DNA from: Sphingomonadaceae bacterium
GTDB lineage: Bacteria > Pseudomonadota > Alphaproteobacteria > Sphingomonadales > Sphingomonadaceae
Assembly: GCA_947442095.1 (NCBI GenBank)
Contig: CANEVG010000216.1
Span: forward strand, 1 to 6,305
Reading direction: 5' to 3'
Length of the DNA stretch: 6,305 bases
Shown: piece by piece, positions 1 through 4,606 of the stretch
Position numbering within the stretch: position 1 is the stretch's first letter
How the letters are laid out: every line of letters begins with the position of its first letter
The notes under the pieces: model-generated
The model's input: the letters and a program-made list of their open reading frames with translations, nothing else
Databases searched by the model: none
What the model was told of the DNA's origin: nothing
Program-made: the position numbers and the translations under genes

Positions 1-1518
1 ACGCCGCTGCCGTTCCACATCGAAAGCTTCAACGCCAAGGACGGCATCGCCACGCTGTGGGTCTCGGTGCCCGCGCTCAACGGCGGCGAACAAAAGAAGC
101 TGTGGATCTATTTTGGCAATGCCAATGCCAAAGTTGGCGAGGACGCGGCCGGAACTTTCGATCCAGACTATGTCGCGGTGTATCACTTCGCCGAGAATCC
201 CGGCCAGCCCGCCGCCGATCGCACTGCCAACGCCAACAGCGCCGCGGTTGCAGTGCCGGGGGTCGATGAAGGCGGCATTGTCGGGCGCGCGGCGCGCTTT
301 CCGGGGCAGGGCGCGATCACGGTCAATCCCTCGCCCTCGCTGGCGATCCCGGCGGGCGCGGCTTTTACAGTATCAGCATGGATCAAGCCCGAGCAGCTTT
401 CGGGCAACGCGGCTGTGTTTTCGCGCGGCGGGCTGGTCGTTGGGCTGAACGGCGGCGTGCCTTATGCCAGCGTCGGCGGCGCAACGCTCCAGGCCACGGC
501 ACCGGTCAAGCAGGGCGATTGGAGCCAGCTTGCGCTGGTGGCCGATGGCACCACGGTGAAGCTGTTTGTGAACGGCGTGGAAGCGGCAGCGGGATCGGCC
601 GCGCTGCCCGCGCTTGACGGTCCGTTCCAGATCGGTGGCAGTGAAGGCGCGCCCTTCATCGGCGTTATCGATGAACTGCGCCTGTCGAAGGTGGCCCGCC
701 CGGCAACGATGCTGCTGGCGCAGGCCAATGCCGAAGGGCCCGGTGGCAAGCTCGTCGCGGTGGCGGAATCGGCAGAAAAGCCGGGCGGCAGCGGCGGTGT
801 GTTCTTCTTCGTGCTGAGCAAGCTTGAAGGCGCCGATATCTTCATCGTCGCCGGCATCATGCTGCTGCTGGTCATGGCTCTGGCGCTGACAGTGTTCAAG
901 ATCGGCTATCTCAACCGCTGCGAGAAGGCCAACGCGGTATTCCGCAAGCGCTTTAGCGAAATGCACGAAGAACTGGTGCCGGTGGCCGAAGTGCAGGGGA
1001 TCAGCCCGCAGGAAGTGAAGTTCCTCGAAGGCTCCCCGCTGGCCCGGCTCTATGCGATCGGTATCAGCGAGCTGCGTTTGCGTCAGAAGGCGCGCGGGAG
1101 CCGGCCGTTGCTGGCCGAAGCGGTCGATGCGATGCGATCTGCCGCTGATGCGCAAGTCGTTGCCGAAAACCAGAAGCTCGACAGCCTGATGGTCATTCTC
1201 ACCATCGCTATTTCGGGCGGACCGTTCATCGGGCTGCTCGGCACGGTGATCGGGGTGATGAGCACTTTCGGCGGCGTGGCCATTGCCGGTGACGTCAACG
1301 TCAACGCAATTGCACCGGGCATCGCTGCAGCGCTGCTGGCGACGGTGGCGGGGATGAGCTGCGCGATCCCCTCGCTGTTCGCTTACAACTACATGAACAG
1401 CCGGATTTCGACGATGGCCGACGAGATGCGCGTCTTCGTCGACCGCTTGATCACACGTCTTGCCGAAATGCAGGCCGAGAGCGCGGAAGCCGCGCAATTC
1501 GCGCAGGCCGCCGAATGA
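1..1518 (+). CDS. DUF2341-LamG-ExbB/TolQ/MotA fusion proton-channel protein (5' partial)
   Basis: The frame is open from base 1, so the start codon, signal peptide and first half of DUF2341 lie upstream; 505 residues are visible. Residues 1-42 are the end of a DUF2341 domain (PLPFHIESF, LWVSVPAL, LWIYFGNANA). Residues about 56-235 form a LamG/concanavalin-like beta-sandwich, with VYHF at 60-63, FTVSAWIKP around Trp127, and the family-typical IDELRLS starting at 223. A membrane helix at about 280-302 leads to a cytoplasmic segment and then the ExbB core: helix 2 with GLLGTVIGVM (Thr415, matching E. coli ExbB Thr148) and helix 3 with APGIAAALLAT (Thr448, matching Thr181). The Glu expected in GIAEALLAT is Ala443. 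Known role of the family: the inner-membrane stator/channel that, with ExbD, converts proton motive force into movement of a TonB-like rod. The LamG head should be periplasmic; its ligand is unknown. It is followed after 25 bp by the ExbD gene. The domain call is firm; the function of the fusion is inferred. Confidence 0.93.
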   Translation, partial: TPLPFHIESFNAKDGIATLWVSVPALNGGEQKKLWIYFGNANAKVGEDAAGTFDPDYVAVYHFAENPGQPAADRTANANSAAVAVPGVDEGGIVGRAARFPGQGAITVNPSPSLAIPAGAAFTVSAWIKPEQLSGNAAVFSRGGLVVGLNGGVPYASVGGATLQATAPVKQGDWSQLALVADGTTVKLFVNGVEAAAGSAALPALDGPFQIGGSEGAPFIGVIDELRLSKVARPATMLLAQANAEGPGGKLVAVAESAEKPGGSGGVFFFVLSKLEGADIFIVAGIMLLLVMALALTVFKIGYLNRCEKANAVFRKRFSEMHEELVPVAEVQGISPQEVKFLEGSPLARLYAIGISELRLRQKARGSRPLLAEAVDAMRSAADAQVVAENQKLDSLMVILTIAISGGPFIGLLGTVIGVMSTFGGVAIAGDVNVNAIAPGIAAALLATVAGMSCAIPSLFAYNYMNSRISTMADEMRVFVDRLITRLAEMQAESAEAAQFAQAAE

Positions 1519-1530
1519 ACCGGCACCAGC

Positions 1531-1535
1531 AGGAG
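1531..1535 (+). promoter_or_regulatory. Ribosome binding site of the ExbD gene
   Basis: AGGAG lies 8 bases before the ATG at 1544. It decides the start. The frame is open further upstream, back to a TTG at 1460 inside the ExbB gene, but the upstream peptide is unlike ExbD, while the protein from 1544 begins with a normal short cytoplasmic ExbD N-terminus. Confidence 0.75.
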
Positions 1536-1543
1536 CAACGATC

Positions 1544-1951
1544 ATGCAGGTAGGCGGCGGCCGCAAGGCCTATGACGAAATCAACATCACCCCAATGCTC
1601 GACCTTGCCTATGTGCTTCTGGTCATCTTCATCCTGATGGCCACGGCATCGGTACAGGGCATCAAGGTGGACTTGCCAAAGGCCAGCGCAGCGAAGAGCC
1701 TTGTCCAACCCAAGACCATAGCGCTTACGGTGAACACCACGGGGCAGGTGTTCATGGATGCCTATCCGGTGACGCTGCCCGATCTTGAGACGCGGTTGCG
1801 CAACGCCAAGGCCTCCAACCCGGATGTTCCGATCGTACTCAAGGGCGATACCACCGCCCAGTACGGCAAGATCATGGAAGTGCTCGACCTGTGCCGCAGG
1901 CTCGATCTCAACAAGGTCGGCCTTGTCACCGGCAAACAAGCCGGGACCTGA
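1544..1951 (+). CDS. exbD: ExbD/TolR-family biopolymer transport protein
   Basis: A 135-residue protein, close to the usual ExbD length of about 140. It has a short cytoplasmic N-terminus, one membrane helix at about residues 20-42, and a periplasmic domain. The diagnostic segment EINITPMLDLAYVLLVIF is present; Asp20 (codon 1601-1603) aligns with the essential proton-carrying Asp25 of E. coli ExbD. After the helix comes VDLPKAS, the usual ExbD exit from the membrane, and then a compact periplasmic domain (IALTVNTTGQVF, VPIVLKGDTTAQYGKIMEVLD). Known role: an ExbD dimer sits in the pore of the ExbB pentamer and couples proton flow to TonB. The preceding ExbB-type protein and the TonB-like protein starting 9 bp downstream are its likely partners. 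No odd features; all key residues I could check are present. Confidence 0.95.
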   Translation: MQVGGGRKAYDEINITPMLDLAYVLLVIFILMATASVQGIKVDLPKASAAKSLVQPKTIALTVNTTGQVFMDAYPVTLPDLETRLRNAKASNPDVPIVLKGDTTAQYGKIMEVLDLCRRLDLNKVGLVTGKQAGT

Positions 1952-1960
1952 GGGCAGGCC

Positions 1961-2671
1961 ATGTCCACTGCAGGCGAAGCCGATTTCAAGCCGCAGGGCC
2001 CGAATTCCCCACGTAAGTGGGGGATCGTGGCCGCATGTGTGCTCGTCGTCTGCCTGCTTGGGTACCTGCTTTATGGCGTATTGAGCAATATCGATGGTGT
2101 GGCCGTCAAGTCGGCACCGCCGACCGTGGTTGACATGCTGCCGCCTCCGCCTCCGCCTCCGCCGCCGCCGCCCCCACAGGAGAAGCCGCCGGAGCCGATG
2201 GACAAGCCGCAGGACCAGCCCGATCCAGCTCCCCAGCCGGACAAGCCCGCCCCGGCACCAATGCAGATCAATGGACCGGCACAAGCGGGCAGCGACGCTT
2301 ATGGCATGTCGGCGGGCACCGGCGGCGGCATGGGCGCACCTGCCGCCGTGGGAGCCTGCGTCGGCCCGAACTGCGGTGGGGCCAAGCTCAGTTCGGGGCT
2401 CGACCGGTTCTGGGGCCGCAACGTCGCCAACCAGCTTGAGGACTACATCGAGGGCAAGCGGGCGGTGAACGTCGATTCGTTCAACAGCCAGTTCGACGTG
2501 TGGGTCAATGCGGCGGGGGCGATTACACAAGTCCGCCTCGCCAATTCGTCGGGGGACAGCCGCCTCGACCAGACGCTGCTGGCGCTGCTGCGCCAGGCCA
2601 GCGGGCTCAAGCCGCCGCCGCCGACGATCCAGATGCCGCAGCGCATCAAGGTCGGCCGAAAGCAACTCTGA
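1961..2671 (+). CDS. TonB/TolA-like energy transducer
   Basis: A 236-residue protein, similar in length to E. coli TonB. The start is supported by the purine-rich AGGGCAGG (1951-1958), which overlaps the exbD stop codon. Residues 1-19 are cytoplasmic, 20-41 form a single membrane helix, and 53-110 are a Pro-rich periplasmic linker with 12 consecutive prolines (61-72) followed by Lys/Glu/Asp-Pro repeats. A Gly-rich stretch follows, with a Cys pair (Cys133, Cys138). The C-terminal domain (about 145-236) has the TonB/TolA C-domain pattern: FDVWVNAAGAITQVRLANSSGD, LDQTLLALLRQ, then PPPPTIQMPQRIKV. The Tyr-Pro motif at the start of the classical TonB C-domain is not evident, and the pattern is closer to the TonB_2/TolA-like form. 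Role by family: a rod energised by ExbB-ExbD that contacts an outer-membrane partner. The partner is not known; the adjacent porin and exoprotein are the obvious candidates by position. Confidence 0.87.
   Translation: MSTAGEADFKPQGPNSPRKWGIVAACVLVVCLLGYLLYGVLSNIDGVAVKSAPPTVVDMLPPPPPPPPPPPPQEKPPEPMDKPQDQPDPAPQPDKPAPAPMQINGPAQAGSDAYGMSAGTGGGMGAPAAVGACVGPNCGGAKLSSGLDRFWGRNVANQLEDYIEGKRAVNVDSFNSQFDVWVNAAGAITQVRLANSSGDSRLDQTLLALLRQASGLKPPPPTIQMPQRIKVGRKQL
2141..2176 (+). repeat. Proline-codon run (12 Pro) in the TonB-like gene
   Basis: Twelve consecutive CCN codons start as an alternating CCG-CCT hexamer and end in pure CCG/CCC/CCA codons. They encode a polyproline stretch just after the membrane-proximal segment of the TonB-like protein. 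Such runs form stiff polyproline-II helices and are known to slow ribosomes without EF-P. The DNA is a short tandem repeat, so length may vary between strains; that last point is inference. Confidence 0.9.
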
Positions 2672-2716
2672 CCCGCATTCCCGTTTAACACTTTTGAAGA
2701 TTGAAGGGACACTCCA

Positions 2717-4480
2717 ATGTCGAGCCATAGCAGTCTGAACCGCCGAAACTGGCGCGTTGGTTGCGTGATTCTGGCGGGTATGCTGCTGCCTGTAGCGGCG
2801 CAGGCGCAAACGGCTGGCGACGGCGCGGCCACTGCGGCCCAAGCGGCGGCTCCTTCGGACATTGCCATGGTCAATCTGGTCCGCGCCCTGGTGGCGCAAG
2901 GCGTGCTCAAGGCGGACGTGGGCGATCAGCTGATCCAGCAGGCCGTGGCCGAGGCCGCAACCGCTCGCAGCGCGCGCCTTGCCGGCTCGGGCGAACTGCC
3001 CGCACCGCCCAGCGGCGCGGTGCGCGTCCCCTACATTCCCGAAACCGTGCGTGCCCAGATCAAGGACGATCTGCGCCAGGAAGTGCTGGCCGAAGCGCGC
3101 AGCGGAGGCTGGGCCGCCCCAGACCGTGCTGCGCCCGACTGGACCCGCATGTTCACGCCGCGCGGCGATATCCGCGTTCGCGCCACGCAAAGCCTCGAAT
3201 CGCGCACCAATGCCAACGACGTGATCGACTTTGCGACGATCAACTCCTTCGGCCCCTATGGCATCGATGACCCGCGCGTGCTGCTGCCCATCCTCAACAC
3301 CCGCAACAACCTGTGGAACCGCACCAACTTCCGCGCCCGGCTGGGTGTCGATGTGAACATGACGCCGGGCGTCAGCGCCAGGATCATGCTGGCCACGGGC
3401 GACGACTTTGGCCCGATCTCCACCAACGACACGCTGGGCGGAGGCTTTTTGAAACGCGACATCTGGCTCGACAAGGCGTGGATCCGCCTGCAGCCGTTCA
3501 AGGGGGTCGATCTGAAGCTGGGCCGCTTCGAAAATCCCTTTAACGCCAGCGATTTGCTCTTCGATGAGGACATCGCTCTCGACGGCGTTAGCCTGGCGCT
3601 CGATACCGGCACGATGCTGGGCAAAGGCGTGAAGCTGACTGCGCGCGGCGGTGCGTTCCCGATCGACTATGGCGCGCCGAACTATCCGACCTTTGCGTTC
3701 GACAAGCCCAAGGTTCCCAACAAAACCCTCTTCTCAGGCGAACTGCAACTCGATGCGAAGATCGACGACGTGGCGATCCGGACCTCGGTCGGGTATCACG
3801 ATTTCCACGGCATGCAGGGGCGGCTTTCCGATCCCTGTCAGGTCGAGGTTGAAACGTTCTGTTCGACCGACTTTCTGCAGCCGCTGTTCCTGACCAAGGG
3901 CAACACGCTGTCTCCGCTGCGCCAGATCGTGACGATCAATCCCAACGCCAGCCTGCCGCAGCTGCTGGGCTATACTTTCGCCTACCGTGTGCTCAATGCC
4001 GAGCTGGCGGTGACGCTCCCGCTGGACGACGACACTCTGGTTCGCGCCACGGGCAGTTACGTGCGCAACCTTGGTTTCGACCGCGCCGACATCTGCCGCT
4101 TCGGTCTGGCCGGGCGCCCCTACAACAACAACGGTGCTGGCGGTGGTACCTTCTGTGCGGCCACCAACCCGGCAACGTTCGTGGGCGGCAAGAATGGTTA
4201 CCGCGGCGAGCTGATCGTCGGCGCGATCGATCCGCTGAAGCGCGGCGAATGGCGGGCGAACGCCGGCTATCGCTATCTCCAGTCTGATGCCGTGCTCGAT
4301 GCCTTTACCGACAGCGACTTCCACCTCGGCGGCACCAACTCGAAGGGCTATTTCATCGGCGGCTCCTATGCCGTGCGCAATGGCCTCGTTTTGGGCGCAC
4401 GCTGGCTGAGCGCCAACGAAATCTCCGGACCGCCGCTCGCCATCGACGTATTGCAGATCGATATCGAAGCTCGGTTCTAA
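2717..4480 (+). CDS. Putative outer-membrane porin (Porin_5-type)
   Basis: A 587-residue protein. AAGGGA (2704-2709) precedes the ATG by 7 bases. A signal peptide spans residues 1-30, with cleavage expected after AQA (28-30). An Ala-rich helical periplasmic part follows (DIAMVNLVRALVAQGVL), then the signature VPYIPETVRAQIKDDLRQEV at about 111-130, AAPDWTRMFTPRGDIRVRA, and a long run of alternating aromatic/hydrophobic and polar strands. The last residue is Phe, as in substrates of the BAM assembly machine. This matches the family annotated as putative porin, Porin_5. There is no TonB box or plug domain, so it is not a TonB-dependent receptor. Four Cys in the mature protein occur as close pairs (374/382 and 460/480), probably in surface loops. 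Likely role: an outer-membrane channel of unknown substrate. The 45-bp gap from the TonB-like gene suggests co-transcription. Confidence 0.9.
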   Translation: MSSHSSLNRRNWRVGCVILAGMLLPVAAQAQTAGDGAATAAQAAAPSDIAMVNLVRALVAQGVLKADVGDQLIQQAVAEAATARSARLAGSGELPAPPSGAVRVPYIPETVRAQIKDDLRQEVLAEARSGGWAAPDRAAPDWTRMFTPRGDIRVRATQSLESRTNANDVIDFATINSFGPYGIDDPRVLLPILNTRNNLWNRTNFRARLGVDVNMTPGVSARIMLATGDDFGPISTNDTLGGGFLKRDIWLDKAWIRLQPFKGVDLKLGRFENPFNASDLLFDEDIALDGVSLALDTGTMLGKGVKLTARGGAFPIDYGAPNYPTFAFDKPKVPNKTLFSGELQLDAKIDDVAIRTSVGYHDFHGMQGRLSDPCQVEVETFCSTDFLQPLFLTKGNTLSPLRQIVTINPNASLPQLLGYTFAYRVLNAELAVTLPLDDDTLVRATGSYVRNLGFDRADICRFGLAGRPYNNNGAGGGTFCAATNPATFVGGKNGYRGELIVGAIDPLKRGEWRANAGYRYLQSDAVLDAFTDSDFHLGGTNSKGYFIGGSYAVRNGLVLGARWLSANEISGPPLAIDVLQIDIEARF

Positions 4481-4606
4481 AACGGGACACCCGGTCTTGC
4501 GTCACAGTCCGTCCTCAAAGAGTCGCGGCTTGGACACATTGAATTCCTAGTTCGATTGCTTGTTCGCCGGGCTTCCGGAGGCAGCTTTTCATTGAGGGTC
4601 AAAGCT
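4481..4606 (+). other. Intergenic gap between porin and exoprotein genes
   Basis: This is the longest non-coding stretch in the window at 126 bp. It is more AT-rich in its middle (about 4530-4563) than the flanking genes, which would fit a promoter. A TTGGAC at 4530-4535 could be a -35 box, but no good -10 follows at 16-18 bp. A short CCGG-GCTT-CCGG hairpin (4567-4578) is followed by TTTT at 4585-4588, too weak to call a terminator. It may hold the promoter of the exoprotein gene; the sequence alone does not settle this. Confidence 0.35.
4594..4598 (+). promoter_or_regulatory. Ribosome binding site of the exoprotein gene
   Basis: GAGGG lies 8 bases before the ATG at 4607 and fixes this start. 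An in-frame TTG at 4592 overlaps the site itself and has no better one upstream. The ATG gives a proper secretion signal. Confidence 0.7.

Noticed and set aside
373..1566. 397-residue open frame on the minus strand opposite the ExbB fusion gene
   Set aside because: Mirror frame of a GC-rich gene; His/Arg/Gln-rich with no domain pattern.
1..1951. Possible Zorya-type (ZorA/ZorB) anti-phage defence pair
   Set aside because: ZorA has a long cytoplasmic helical tail and ZorB an OmpA-like peptidoglycan-binding domain. Here the tail is short, the small subunit is plain ExbD, and a TonB-like gene follows; no nuclease or helicase genes are seen.
1451..3190. 579-residue open frame on the minus strand, opposite the ExbD, TonB-like and porin genes
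   Set aside because: Its translation is Arg/His-rich low complexity with no recognisable domain, and it runs antisense to three genes with clear motifs. Long antisense frames are expected in GC-rich DNA.
2717..4480. TonB-dependent receptor for the adjacent TonB-like protein
   Set aside because: No TonB box or plug domain is visible between the signal peptide and the barrel, and the conserved stretches match Porin_5-type porins.
4483..4493. CGGG-ACA-CCCG hairpin just after the porin stop codon
   Set aside because: The stem is only four pairs and has no following T run; not a credible terminator.
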